Both the position numbers and the translations under genes were made by a program. A DNA stretch of 64,000 bases, taken from the NCBI GenBank assembly GCA_011109175.1, contig RDEW01000005.1, positions 1,428,324 to 1,492,323 of the forward strand, read 5' to 3'. Every line of letters starts with the position of its first letter. Within the stretch, counting starts at the first letter, position 1. Below are positions 1-12,600 of this stretch, piece by piece. Below the pieces are notes generated by a model. That model was not told where the DNA came from, made no database searches, and was given only the letters and a program-made list of their open reading frames with translations. The DNA comes from Dicyema japonicum. Taxonomy: Eukaryota; Dicyemida; Rhombozoa; Dicyemidae.

Positions 1-96
1 GGTAGGATCAACCTCAGTTAAGCTGCCTGCTGTCACAAATTGTAGGCTGACATTGTGAACAAGTGGCGATATTATAGAAAAATGATACCCTAGTTC

Positions 97-150
97 GGTG
101 GTTCTCAATCTGTGCGATGTCGCCCAAATTGGGTGGCGGAATTTTAATTA
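97..150 (+). repeat. hAT-like terminal inverted repeat remnant
   Basis: The stretch reads like the end of hAT-superfamily transposons: a gtggttctcaa start, then a tgtcgcc...gggtggcgg palindromic core. This resembles the widespread animal termini that begin CAGTGGTTCTCAACCTG. No matching second end or transposase was found nearby, so it is probably a solitary or non-autonomous remnant. The assignment rests on recalled similarity only. Confidence 0.35.
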
Positions 151-599
151 TTGATTTTTTTAATTTTTATAGAAAGTTGTCACATCAAATAGATGAGTCA
201 CTACTCTGTGACAATCAAACAATTCTTAAGGCAAATGTCATCTATAAATAATAAAATATAGCAAATTTGATTTTTCGTTGATAATTCTATTCTTCAAAAA
301 GATTAACTGTTAAACCATTGATGTTAGATAAAACTGGAAAAGAGATGTTTTCTCATAAGAATTATATTTTTGAAAAAAGTATTCCATTAGAAAATTCCCT
401 GGAATATTTAGTGTATATATTTTTAAAAGTTTTTCGAATCTCCTTTATCGTCGGAGCTTCTGCGTAAACAATTTGTTCTACCAAGCATCGAGTACGCTTG
501 TGTAGCATGAATTGTCCCGTTCTCGCTATTAGCTCAGAGCAAACGGAGGTGTTACAAAAGCGATGCCTTAAAATACTATTAAGATCGCCAAAACAAATT

Positions 600-860
600 T
601 CCACTAAACACTAAACGTCGCTCCTATCATGGAATATATTACAGAACGTCGGTGAGACTTCCTTAAAATGACAAAATTTCTTGAGCATCGGCCCAGAAGT
701 CAAACTTTATCTGGAAACTTGCCCAATATACGAGAAGAAATCTTCCCATTGTAGAGATTAACCCAGAATTCCTAAACTAACCACAGGAGAAAGCTAGGTG
801 TGGACATCAGGATCACTTAATTTATATAATGTTCTTGTGGTTCTGGAGATAACAAATTAA
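600..860 (+). mobile_element. LINE 3'-end fragment
   Basis: Broken frames on the plus strand encode a piece around YLETCPIYEKKSS near 700-750. It matches, with indels, the C-terminal part of the minus-strand LINE at 1970-2950, which has YLDDCPRYEKKPS. The fragment ends in ggatcacttaattta, a tail shared by other LINE copies here. It is a heavily decayed, 5'-truncated copy. The minus-strand frame at 362-604 just upstream looks incidental. Confidence 0.5.
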
Positions 861-869
861 ATTCAGTAA

Positions 870-1215
870 CATGTCGTACGCCACTCCAAGAACTGAAGGA
901 GAACTTGATACAGGTATTAGAACAAATCCGATGAAAAATCCAGGTTCTTGCAACGCAACGTCAGTCTGGAGTGAATACAGAACATGTGGGATTTGCTACC
1001 CTACGCAGGCAGTGCAACTCTCAACAATACACAGCCACGACGTGTTATATGAGAAGGGTATACATCACCCCTCTCCGCCCACAGAGAAGTTGCGTTGGAA
1101 CCCAGAAGGCGCACGAGGAGAAAATGAGAGATAGAGACCTTCGAGATCACTTAATTTAGTAATTAACTATTGGTGTTCTTGGGTTAATAATAAAGAACAT
1201 GTCGACTTGTTGGTT
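870..1215 (+). mobile_element. Second LINE 3'-tail fragment
   Basis: The segment ends in gagatcacttaattta (about 1142-1157), followed by a gttcttggg stretch and aataaag. This repeats the tail of the fragment immediately upstream, so two 5'-truncated tails lie in tandem. The 87-codon frame here has no recognisable domain and is probably LINE-derived. Confidence 0.4.
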
Positions 1216-1219
1216 TATA

Positions 1220-1960
1220 TAGAAAGGCGGTTGGTTATCAACCAATTGTAGACGCCATCCATATTCAGCAGGGCATTAGAGGTTGTGACTAACCTCTAAC
1301 GGCTTCGTGCTGTGATGATTACATATTTAAGTTAACTCATAAAGTGTTGCCCATTGGGGTCGCCACATGTTAAAAATATCCTTCAATACAAAAAGGAGGG
1401 ATAGTTTTGGGACGTGATCATTGTAAAAGAATTTACAAATTGGCCAAAGTAATCAAAAGATGAGAGAGCTGAGATATGATTGTAATGTGCTTCATAGTGG
1501 TCTTATTTATGTGTATTAAAGATAAATCGTTTCTCATAATAGTGAGTAAACATCCACCGGAACCTATCCCACAATTCTTACAAATCACAGTGTATCCTTG
1601 GGGATATGCTGTTGGTGATTAGATGGAGAGCTTATATTCCCGAGACATGATTTTCTGAAAGGAGAGCCCGAGGTTCTATGATTTTCAGTCTGATTCCATT
1701 TACAGGTGTAATATTATTAAATCTCCGCGAGGACCAGGGTTTTCTTCGACATACGAAAAACAAAAGTACAGAGCATGATGGCACCAAACGGAATCGGAGG
1801 TAGATAAGCTAACCACCACAAACGACGAACCAATTTCTCCATAAGGAGAAGAGTCACAAGACACCACACTAGCATAATCATTTCACCGTCCACGAAATCG
1901 AGAAAGGTCGATATCTACACTTTATTTTATTAACCCCGAAATCACGAGAAAGAGGATAAA
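1220..1960. other. Non-coding stretch, nothing recognised
   Basis: No conserved protein frame, RNA gene or repeat stands out here. The segment separates plus-strand LINE tails from a minus-strand LINE and is probably decayed transposon sequence. Confidence 0.4.
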
Positions 1961-1969
1961 AGTTATCGT

Positions 1970-2950
1970 CTAATTAAGTGATCCCGGTGTCCATACAAGT
2001 CCTTTTCCTGCGGTTAGTTTTGGACTCCTGGATTAATCTCCACAACGGAGACGGTTTCTTCTCATATCTTGGGCAGTCGTCCAAATATAACATGATGTCC
2101 GGCCGGAGGAAATGGTCAGGGGACTTTGCCATCTTGAGGAAGTCCCGGTGACGCCCGTAAGGTATTAAATGATTTGGAGGACGTTTAGTGTTATCCGTAG
2201 TAACGAAGTGGATGTCTTTTTCGACAATCTCAATAGTATTATGAGACATCGGTTTTGTAGAACTTCCAGTTTGCTCTGTGCCGTGGTGTTGCCCGTATTT
2301 CTTTTCTTGTTGAGGTAAACGTCATTACATGTGACTTTCCTGGTGATATATTCAGACGGTTCTTCGGGAACCAAAGACCCATCTGGTTTAATAGATCTTC
2401 ACAGACCGTGTCGCCTCCTCGATTCTTCGATGTTTCACTGGGACCACGAGATCATCCGCATATGATAAAATAATTTTATTTTTGGTGGTTGGGGATGGTA
2501 GGTCACTGAGAACATGTTGAAGAGCATTGGTGGCAACAGTGATCCTTGTGGAACTCCATTTGGAAGGTATCTCGGTTTTGATTTTTGGTTGTTTGTCACA
2601 ACTTGGCCCATTCGACCGTTGATGAAGTTAGCCAACCATGACTTTAATTCAGGGTGGATCGAATTTTTGCTGTAAGAATCTTCATTTTTCTGCATCTTTA
2701 TCAAGACGATTCTCTCGTGTGGAATTGGGGTATTCAGGCCGTCCGTTATGAATTGAACCAGTACTGTTAAATGAGTTGTTGTTGAGGATCCTTCGCGGAA
2801 TCCATGTAGAAAAGATGGTAGAGAGATGAAAGGTCGGATCTTGAGAAGGATCAGTTTTTCTAACACTCGTGATAAGGCGCAGATTATGAATACCAAATGG
2901 TAGGAGGACGGCAATTTTGTGGGTTTTTTTTTTCAGGATAGGGTATATCC
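1970..2950 (-). mobile_element. Decayed LINE with reverse transcriptase domain
   Basis: The minus strand encodes the middle and end of a non-LTR reverse transcriptase in several frames. Visible in order are an SRVLEKLIL motif, HGFREGSSTTTHL (the palm entry seen in CR1/jockey-like LINEs), NGVPQGSLLPPMLFN (usually VPQGSVLSPLLF), and a damaged YADD region near 2455. The remnant runs down to the ggatcacttaatt-type tail near 1970. Frameshifts separate the blocks, so the copy is dead. The 5' part, including any endonuclease, is missing. A CR1/jockey-like affinity is likely but not proven. Confidence 0.75.
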
Positions 2951-2989
2951 GTGATTTCTTCCATATTGACGGAATCGCTTTAAAGAAAG

Positions 2990-3205
2990 GTCGAATCTAC
3001 AATTTATTTAATTCTACATTTTAATGAAACACTTTAAGAAAGGTTAAAAATTAACAAATATAATTGACTTTTAAATTTTAAATTAATAAAAATTAATAAA
3101 AGTTTGAATAGGGATGAGGTGTATTAGTGACTTTGAAAAGTCAGAAAGTGACAAAAAATTGTTAAAAAGAAGAATAAATAAAGTAAAATAAATATTAAAA
3201 CATGT
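2990..3205. other. AT-rich upstream region of METTL14
   Basis: Very AT-rich sequence with no conserved frame. It precedes the first recognisable METTL14 exon and may hold its promoter, 5'UTR or a further 5' exon. Confidence 0.35.
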
Positions 3206-3210
3206 AGTTT

Positions 3211-4293
3211 ATGAAGAAATTATCAATTCTCAATGAAAAAATCAAAAGTGGTAAACCTTCCAATAACCCAATGGTAATAGTATATTAATTTCTAAGCTTT
3301 ATGATATTAACTCAAGTCTTTTTCTGAAGGTAAATTCTAATTATAAATTAAAGGGAGGTCAAAGTGGGAATCCTCAGAATGACTACAGTCAATATTCGAT
3401 CGACACCGGACAGAGACCACAGAATTTTATTTTGGACTATGGATTGGCGGACAGATTCATTGAATACCCAAAACTGAGGGAACTCATTAGATTAAAGGAC
3501 AAAATTGTGGCCGACTCAGCCATTCCTGCCACGTTTATACTATTATTCAAGATAGTGGTCTCAAGTGTGATCTAAGGGACTTTAATTTTAACAGCATGTT
3601 GATTAAATTTGATGTAATTTTGATTGATCCCCCACTGTTCGAGTACAGGTGGAGAAATGGGTTCCACAGTGATGACTATTGGTCATGGGAGGAAGTCTGG
3701 TCTTTTATAATGAATAGATAAAGTCACTCAACATTCAGGACTTGGCTTCTGAGAAGTGTTTTATATGGCTTTGGTGTGGGTCCTCTGATGGACTAGAGGA
3801 TGCGAGGAGTGCTTTGACCGGTGGGGATTTAGAAGGTGTGAGGATGTCTGTTGGGTTAAGACTGATAAGACCGGAAAGAGACACGTGCATTCCAATTCAA
3901 TCCTTTATTCAACGAAGGTAGTCTTGGTTGATTTATCAGGAACACTGTTTGATGGGGATTAAGGGAACAGTGCTGAGAAACTGTGACACTAACTTTATTC
4001 ATTCAAATATTGACATTGATGTGATATTGGAGGAGGAGGCACCCTTTGGTACTCGAAGGAAGCCGGAAGAGATCTTTTCTATTATCGAACATTTTTGTCT
4101 TGGAAGAAGGCGGGTTCATTTGTTTGGGGATGACAGTACTCTCAGGCCTGGGTGGGTCACTTTGGGGAAGGACATATCAGAGTCTAATTTTGAAAATAAT
4201 AATATCGTCGCATATTTTCCTTCCCCCTTTTCGTGGCTGACTGGTTGTACTGAAGATATTGAACAGTTGAGACCAAAATCACCCAAAAATTGA
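3211..4293 (+). CDS. METTL14: METTL14-like subunit of the mRNA m6A methyltransferase
   Basis: METTL14 pairs with METTL3 in the nucleus to place N6-methyladenosine on mRNA. METTL14 is normally the RNA-binding, catalytically silent partner. Joining exons across introns of about 22-24 nt gives the family's blocks in order: [47 protein letters not shown] at the cofactor-site loop (DPPL at 3626-3637), [50 protein letters not shown] and [16 protein letters not shown]. Introns seen include gtttatactattattcaag+atag (23 nt) and gtagtcttggttgatttatcag (22 nt). The start at 3211 is the first in-frame ATG; the protein lacks the Arg/Gly-rich tail of vertebrate METTL14 and possibly some of the N-terminus. 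One base seems missing at about 3817-3820. The signature is DPPL rather than the EPPL I know from animal METTL14. Confidence 0.93.
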
Positions 4294-4439
4294 TTATTTG
4301 TTACTTTGTGTACATTCTTATGAATTTTAACCTGCTTAACATAGGGTTTTCTCACAGAGATAAGGATAATTGAGATGTAGTTATTGATCTCACAAAACTG
4401 TGTTTATTAATGACCCCGGATATATCGGAGAGGTGAAGA

Positions 4440-5350
4440 GCTATGGTTAATTAATGCATAGACATTTCGTATTCAAGCATCAGTCCATCCATTGTAGGAA
4501 CCCACATAGTGGAGCAGGAAAGAAGCAGATTCTTTGTGGATCCCGGCCAGAGATTGGACGTCAGCTGAGATAAGTGGATTAGTTGACGCCTCTTAGGAAT
4601 TGATGAAAGCTCAAAGTAAAACGGAGTCCCTCGACCTGGCAGGTAGCGGTGTGGGACTCGAGCGACCACTATGTATTAAATATTGAATTCTTGATATCTA
4701 TTCGTTTTACTATGAAACCTGATCTGACAGTCGTTGTTTAGAATCCAAAAGATGGACTTTTCAGCCAAGGTCAATTCTAGTCAAACAGACCCACCCGTGA
4801 AACGACGAGTCCTTTTCTTCAGGTTGTTCATCGTTACCCATGCGAGGGCTTTTCTTCTGGCAATATCTTGTCTCCAAGTAAAGAGTCAAGTTTGTTAGTT
4901 TTGCCCCATGTTCCACTTGATCTGCTTTCTATTCTCCTGATTTCCACAATGTCGGTTTTTGCAATGTTCATTCTGAGGAATCATCTGTTCAGCCCAGCAG
5001 GTGCCAACTCGAGGAGTCGAAGTAGGGGGGATTTGTCTTCTAAAACAAAGTCGACGTCGTCCGCGTAAGCAATTTCCACGATGTTGCCATCATAGAACTT
5101 CCGAAGGTCTCGTAATCCAGTCTCCAGATATATGACAAATATCAGGAGCGAGAGGGAATCTCCCTAGGGAGTACCTACATTGCATGTAAATTCACGGGAA
5201 AACGTCTTACAGACGCGGACTCTGAGCTTCGTGTTAGATAGCAACACTCTGATCATACTGACAGAATCAGGGTCCAAGAATTGTTCCAGTATCCTGAGAA
5301 GTAGACCGCGGCGGACCGTGTAAGGGCCCTGAATAGGTCTAGGACTGTTG
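4440..5350 (-). mobile_element. Decayed LINE copy related to the intact element at 52.7 kb
   Basis: On the minus strand at about 5013-5070 the sequence reads ADDVDFVLED, close to YADDLDFVSED of the intact 980-codon LINE. A damaged VPQGDSL-like block lies near 5160. Near 4570 the frame SADVQSLAGIHKESAS resembles the extreme C-terminus of the same element (TSADDLDTLRELARSRGSW). Stops and frameshifts interrupt every block. This is an old copy of the same family. Confidence 0.65.
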
Positions 5351-5399
5351 TTGTACTTTCGAATCTTTTATTGATAGCGCAGTGCCACTTGTGGCTCCA

Positions 5400-6780
5400 T
5401 ACTAGATCCTCAGTTTATCATCCTGTCCTGAGTAGGGGATAGATAGTTGTCCATTTGTTCTATGAATTCTGTTTAACGTATCTAATAATAATACTGCATT
5501 TTACGAGCTCTCACTTTATTAGCTCTCACTCCCCCAGGCAGACCACACACTTCATGTCAGCGCAAAATTGGGGGAAGCTATCAACACAAGTTGCAAGTAT
5601 TTCCCACCCTTCCAAGGAAAGAGTCGTCCTGTCAGGACTTTTTTCCTAAGTCAAGTCCGGTTTCAGTTGCACATTGTCCTCGGCTTCAAGTCTTCCCGCG
5701 ATAAGTTCGGTTATCACCCTGTGCCTCACGCTCCTACCATCGTTCCGTCGACATGGGCTGTAAGTTCTTTTATGCCAACCGTATTGGCTCAGAAAAAATT
5801 AATCCGGAACAAGACTCCTATTTTTGTTGAAGATTGTTATGAATAATACACAGACAAGAGCTCTGAATCACGAATCGCTTTCAACAATTTTAAATTTTAA
5901 TATATTCATTACTGTTTAATGACGTCATGGGTCAGATTTCCGCGCGTTCGGACGATTTTCGTGAACGCCCTATTCAAGAAAATTTCGCACGCTATTTTGA
6001 GATGGAGCTTTTGTTTCCTCACTAATTAACAGTTTTTATTTTATTAGTCATCAACATATTAGTGTTTAATGACGTCATGTTTATAAAAAAGTGATGCTCG
6101 TTCAAAAATATCGTCATCAGAGATTAACTGAAGATCGACCATAAATATTGTAGATAAAATTTGAATATGTCATTTAATAATTAAAATATGCAAGTGACAT
6201 ATAATGATCGATATTATTTGTGTATTAAAATGAAAATTGCCAGCCATTTTGAAATTTAGAGTTTAAATTATAATTTTTATTTCCAACATTACTATTTTTT
6301 CAAATTCAAATAATTTTTAAATAAAGCTATTTACTTGTTTGACATTAACTTCATCCTCGATGTTTGGGTTTAATGCAGAGTTCAGTACTCGATTACCTCG
6401 AAATTTTGACGACGCTAACCAAGTGGTTTGCACTTTTTGATGAACTCTTTTTTAGGATCATAGACAGCAATTATTCAGCACGATACTGAGACATAGGGCG
6501 CTAAGACAGGTGTTTATGACCACTTTTATATCATAGGAGGAACAGATGATTAAAATGGCTTCTAACAAAATAAATTCCGTTATTTTACGGAATCAGTTTA
6601 ATCGTCAAAAGGTCAGACCATTATTTCACGTCAGAAAATCTTAATGCTGGAAGAATTTTTTCAAATTTTGGAGGAAAATTATCGTCAAAAAGACATTTAC
6701 AGAGTGACTCTGCTTTTCTTTGGTTTCTACTGCGAGGAGACTCACAATGATATATTTGTATGATTTTTTCAATTTAAGAA
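5400..6780. other. Long non-coding AT-rich interval
   Basis: No conserved frames were recognised. The phrase gtttaatgacgtcatg occurs twice (near 5916 and 6067), perhaps remnants of a short repeat; its palindromic core tgacgtca could be a CRE-type site. The interval may contain the HECT gene promoter near its right end. Confidence 0.35.
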
Positions 6781-6787
6781 ATAGAAA

Positions 6788-9654
6788 ATGTTTCACGTAG
6801 AGGTCTCGAAGAATGCAGGAATGTTTGTCTCCCAGGTGCTGTCCTCTGATTCCTTCCATTTGATTGGGAGGCTGATAATACTCGAACTGGATGCGTTTTC
6901 GAGGACTCAGATACCCGAATATTTGGAGTTGGTTCTGAATTTGACCAAACTTAATTTGTATTCTGCGTATCCGGAACAGTTTGTCTACATTTTGATGTTT
7001 TGCTTGGAAAGAGGTCAGATAATAATGGTATTGTAGGAATCCTCAGATCAGTCAACAGTATATTGGGGACAAATACATCATCTTCCGTTTTTCCGCGAAT
7101 GTTCCAAATCGTAAAGACTTTTTTCTCCCCACAACTCTGCAGTTTTCAATTCTTTTACCCTAGCCATCGTTCAGGAGGTGATGTATTATTTTGTGAGAGA
7201 TCTGCTGAGTTCATTTAATCGAGGGATAGAACGCCTGCTGATTAGTATGATGAACGTGGGCTTGCTTGAGACCCACATTGAGAATTTGCATGCTGCATTT
7301 TCACGGGTTTTTGATGAATCTCCTGACGCAGAGATCTACCAAAACTACAATTTGGCAGTCAAAATTTTTCTCAGTTCCATTGTCTTATAATTTTAGCTGG
7401 AAACATAAGTAAATTTAAAAGCTTCAAGAACTATGCGGAGGCTCACGTGCCCATTCTGCTAAGACTCAATAAAATTTCGAAACAATCGGAGGGAGGAAGG
7501 TAGTCTTATCTATCCAAATATAAAGTCCGATATCACGGAATTTCTGGTTTGCGTGAAATCTTTCCTTCGAATCTTGGATGTATTCTCAAATCTATTCAAA
7601 GTTGAGGATTTGAGTTTGTTTGCTACGATATTCTACATTATAAAACAGATTAATCAGGACATTGAGGTGAATCTTACCATCTTTGAAGACTCCAAGTTCA
7701 CCAACTTTGTGACTATCATGGGAATTGAGCAATTCCGTCAATACATGTTTTTGTTTTTCTCATTCAGATTTTCCAGCCTAGATATGAACCTCATAGATAT
7801 GTACACCTGCGAGAATTCAAAGTTCATCTTAATCTCCGGATTCGCCATCCGCGCTTATTTGAATACAAATCGGCTGGACTGCGATATACCTACTTGTTTG
7901 TGGGAGATATAATTTAGATCTTCTCAAAAGTCTGCTTGATTGGAGTAAGGCCGCTATCAAATACTATATCCTGTGCTCTCTGAACTCTCCAGATGGGGAG
8001 AGTCTGATGGATCAATTTGGGACGACCGTTGGCCGTGTCTTGCCGGCTCAGTTGGTAGTGAGGTTGATCATCCCAGCCGCTTTGTCTCCTCCTTGTCAGA
8101 GACGTCTACTTAAGAACGATCCGAATGCAGATCTGCTTCGATTGGTCCATGGATGATATTTTCACTAGTCAGGTATCCGATGAGATGATTTTCCAGGTTA
8201 GTATCTCCCGACCTCATCACTCACGCTATGTCTTGCCATTTCTGTGTACGCAAATTCAACAACATAAGTACTTTTAGTCACTTTTTCAGTGAACTATCCC
8301 CTCAGCTTTCTGCTTAATATGATCGCTCTAGCCCCTAAGATTTACCCACTCTCGCTGAGGATTTCTGTATTCCATATTATAGACTCTAGCTCTTGAAAAT
8401 GTGCATCAACACACATGTGAATAGTTTTCGAATCACAGTAAACCGTAACGACATGTATCAGCACGCATTCTCACTTTTTGTTGAAAGTTCTCTTTCTATT
8501 AAGTTTGCAGATAGACTGGCATTTTTTCAGCAAATTCCTCTTATAGTATTCGTGAACGAGGCAGGAAGGCAGGAATATGGGGATGACCTGGGTGGCTTGA
8601 CAAGAGAGTTCCTTCTTAACATTCTGGGATTTGCTTTCGGCCAGTCTTCTCCATTTTTTGTCGAGTCCATGGGATCTGACCTATCAATGTACCCGGATCC
8701 TTTCAAGTTTTACCCATTCACTTCTAAATTACCAATTCATTGGACTCCTGGCGGGCTGGGTTGGTGTTCTGCTGACTTTAGGCCATTTCTATGAATATTC
8801 CTGTGCATGGAGTAAGAATTTCTCCCGTCTTCTGGCAGCAGATAATATGTGAGTCGGAACCCTTGGGAATAGACTGGCTAAAGCTGATAGACCGTGATTT
8901 ATATTGGTTTGGGATATCTTTATTGCAGGAATCTGGTCTCCCTTCGCTCAATCGAGGATGTAGAAAGTCTAAACCTCTATTTCACCATTTATATGGAGAC
9001 CAACGATGGAATGATTCAGAGACTTCTGAAGACAGACGGAGATGATGTATTGGTGACGAAGGACAACTTAGAGGAGTACATTAGGCTGTATGCCGAGTTC
9101 AAGTTGTTCAAATCTGTTTGTTACACGTGCACTGATTTTAAGTAGGTTTTCCGACAAATTTCTGCATTTCGAGAAGGATTTAAACAGGTCATTAAAGACA
9201 GTCACTTGAAAATGTTTGATGCGGAGGAATTGAAAACTATTTTTGGTGGGGATTCCAACGATTTCGATTTTGTAGATTTTAGGAAGAACACTATTTATGT
9301 AGGTTGGAATATGCTCTCTATTTTAGATGAATTTGATGAGAATTCTACTCCTATAAAATGGTTCTGGTCGATTTTTAATACTTTTTCGGACAAAGAAGCG
9401 AGAAATTTCCTCAAATTCTCTACTTCATACTCGTCTGCCCCACATGGGGGGTTTAAGGTTGACGAATTGTTGTTATTGTAGAATCTCTCTCCAAATTTTG
9501 TATTATGGTGCACATTTACTCAAGTGACATACATCTACCGTCAGCCTCAACCTGTTATAATACGTTTTGTTTGCCACTTTATTCATCCCTCGAGATTATG
9601 CGGGAAAAATTGTATTATATTGTCAATGAAAACATTGGATTTGAGTTGTGCTAA
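6788..9654 (+). CDS. HECT-type E3 ubiquitin ligase
   Basis: HECT ligases accept ubiquitin on a cysteine and pass it to substrates. Exons chain across introns such as gttttcaattcttttaccctag (22 nt), gtttgtgggagatataatttag (22), gtacccggatcctttcaag (19), gttggtgttctgctgactttag (22) and gtttgggatatctttattgcag (22). After splicing the HECT N-lobe is clear: [21 protein letters not shown], then [20 protein letters not shown] and ISPVFWQQI. The C-lobe follows: [42 protein letters not shown] and [18 protein letters not shown], whose Cys (codon 9553-9555) is the catalytic one. It ends IGFELC and stop. Upstream exons (6788-8400) are helical and unrecognised. One exon junction near 7500 was not resolved, and the true start may lie upstream. 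It resembles UBE3B/C or UFD4-type HECTs, but the subfamily is not fixed. Confidence 0.93.
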
Positions 9655-9659
9655 ATTTT

Positions 9660-10200
9660 TTCTTTTAATTTATTCTTAAATTTTCAATTATTTGTCTTAT
9701 CATAAGGCTTTTAGTAATTTTTGAGTGAGATTTAAGTGACAAAGATGCTTTTCGGTTTTAATTCTGCTATTCAGTCCATCTGAAGATTCCATGCGTGCTT
9801 CTTGACTTGGCGAGTGATGCCATCATCAATGATACTGCAATACGATACCGGATTGTCTACATGACTCACGCAGCAAAAGAAAGAACATTCTTTGGCCCTT
9901 TATTAGTATAACCGTTCTTTATTCTATTGTGTTTCCCGCACATGTGAAGCTATAAGTACTATGGTTCTCGTCAAAGAGAAGCTTGGGTTTTCCTGATTTC
10001 CCCTTACCCAATATGTGGATACCCCACTGTTCCTGTGAGACATTGGAAGCTACTGCATTCCTCAAATGTTGTTGCCCAATCTAAAAACACAAAACTCAGT
10101 GGACTGGAGGATATTCCATTTGTTGCAGATAGGCTATTAAATGGCCAAAGAGTACGTTGACAAAGTTATGGTGGAGTCAATGATGAGATATCTTAAACAA
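9660..10200. other. Intergenic region, nothing recognised
   Basis: AT-rich sequence downstream of the HECT gene, presumably its 3'UTR, then unremarkable sequence up to the start of the YLDD retroelement remnant. Confidence 0.4.
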
Positions 10201-10259
10201 TTTGCTTACCTCTAAATACGATACTGTTAACCTGGCAACTGCACTGGGAAGTCATTCGA

Positions 10260-12600
10260 TTGCTGATCATCCGCCCTCATCGTCCAGGATCGAGAAAGAC
10301 AAGTGAATAAGAAGGTCATGGTCGGGGACATTCGGGGTGCCCTGTGTACACTCTCCAGCAATGACAAGGTTCTTTCAACAACTAAAGAAACCCTTGAGCT
10401 CATCACCCAAAAACATCCACCCGCCCGTCGGATCTACGCGAGACAGAAATTTGGAAAGATACACCACCACAGATGATATACGATCTTTTGCAGGAAGCAG
10501 CAGTGATGGCTTGGACGGCCTACGTTCGAGCCATATGAATCACCTTATTTCTTCCACAACCTCCGAAATGGGGAACAACCTCATTAATTCAATAAAGACC
10601 TTTACAGACCGCATTCTTCGGGATGATATCTTCGACTATGCCAGAGGATTCCTTTTTGCATCCAAACTTTTTGCCTACAGAAATCCTTGTGTCGAGTTAA
10701 GACCCATAGCTATAAGGCAACGTATTCAGGCGCCTGACGGCGAAGATTGCTGCCAGAGCAGCGATAAGACTCTAAGTCCCCAACTGTGCTCTACTCAACC
10801 GGGGGTTGGAATTCCTCATGAATGCGAGGCAGTAATACACTCAATCAGGAACTTTGCTAACAGTCCGCCAGACACTACGAATGCTATAATAGTCAAACTG
10901 GACATACGCAATGCTTTCAATAGAATTCGCAGAGACAGAATCATAGAAACTTGCATCTCCAGGATACCGGAAATCAGCAGAACTGTAAAACTTGCATACT
11001 GCCTTTCATGTAAGCTGATATTCGAGAAACACATCGTCCAATCCAAGACTGGAGTTCAACAAGGTGACCCCTTGGCTCTCTCTGCTCTTTGCTTTGGGTA
11101 TCGACTGTGCAGCATCGACGATGCGAACTCAATTGAACTTACGGTACCTGGACGACGCGACCGTCGGAGATAATTGTGAACTTGTGATGGCGGAAGTCGA
11201 GTTCGCCATCTCTGCACTTGTAGCACTTGGGTTGGAACTGAGCCCGTATAAATTTGAAACTATAAACGTTGCTTGCGGAGAGGAAGACTTCCGTCGTGCA
11301 GTGGCAGCAATTTCTACTTATCTCCGCGATGTCTCGGTCACCCAACTCGAAATGCAATTTTTCTCCTTTATACTGCAATAATGTGTCAGCTCTCCTGAAG
11401 GAAAAAAGTACATCACTTCAACAATTCACATCAAATTTACAAACCCTGGACTCCCACATGTCTTTATTCTTCCTCAGGCCTCGAATCCTTTTTCTCCTAC
11501 GGACAGCCCCATGTTTCATGGACATGAACTTTTTAAGATACATCGACGAGAAGCTGAGGACTGTCGTTGAAGAAACGCTCAACATTTCCTTGCAAACTCT
11601 TAGTTATGGAGAATCGGAATACGTCACCAACTATAACTCGCCCTCTTTGCCTTCCTTTCTCGACATATGCTTCCAGTGATCTCACGCCAGATCCTACATA
11701 CATTAACGGAGGACGCTGAACCAGTGTATACATGACTTGGGAAGTCTGGACGTGACTGGGTGTTGGATTCCCAAAGAACGTTAATAAACAACGAGAATAG
11801 GACAAGCTTTTATGCTCAAAGATCATAGAAGTGAGTAAACTTTTACTTGATCAGCATCGTCTGGCTTGTCTGACTTCTGCATCGACGAACGAGTTGAGTT
11901 TGGCTCAAACGCTTTACTATGTACCTCACTTGAGACACTATTGGATGACGACGCGACGAGGATTGGGTTTCCGTCCGCATCGGAATGGATTTTTGTACGA
12001 CCCATCGGTGTAGATGTGGAGGAATGGTCGACGCGAAGGTCTTCAGCTCTTTCCTGCAGAAGGAGTGCTGGAAGGAGTCCTAGACTCGCCGCAACAAATG
12101 GATTCATTGCTTGGGGACTTGAGGCTGTCGGATTTTCTGTCCAATTGGAGCCTCTTGTACTTGCTCAAGCCAATCGAAGATTGGACGGAACCAGTCTCTT
12201 CCTATGGGAGAATGATAAATACCTTGCTTGGGACACCACCTGTGTCAATAGCCTCTCTCCCTCCAACTTTCAACGACATAAACTTGACCCAGGTTTTCTG
12301 CGGAGATGGCAGAGACTTAAAGATAAAAAATACGCATGTCTTAAGAGGACAATTCATCTTCGAACCAGTGGCAGTTAAAACGACAGGAATCATTGGAAGC
12401 AAATCACTGAATCTGCTATACATAATCGGCTCAGAAGAAAAACGATAGGAAAGAAAGGAGCTGGCTCATTGAGCGCGTTTTATTGCAAATCGTCAGGGAA
12501 AAGCGTTTTCAATTTTGAGGGCAGCCAACAGTTGTTAACTGTCAGTTTTGCGTTTAAATAAAATTTGGATTTTTTAATGAAAAATGTAAGCCAATTTTAG
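10260..12600 (+). mobile_element. Decayed non-LTR retroelement with YLDD reverse transcriptase and restriction-like nuclease (copy A)
   Basis: Three plus-strand frames together encode one protein. A pre-RT segment reads VMVGDIRGALCTLSSNDK, then GLDGLRSSHMNHL. The RT palm follows: KLDIRNAFNRIRRDRI, QSKTGVQQGDPLAL and LRYLDDATVG, with YLDD at the active site instead of the YADD usual in APE-type LINEs. Further on, YLAWDTTCVNSLSPSNF (about 12220-12270) and FEPVAVKTTGIIGS match the C-terminal PD-(D/E)XK-like nuclease of a family common in sponges and cnidarians. Frames shift near 11100, 11380, 11680 and 12330, so the copy is dead. Its arrangement parallels copy B at 32-35 kb. Confidence 0.82.
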
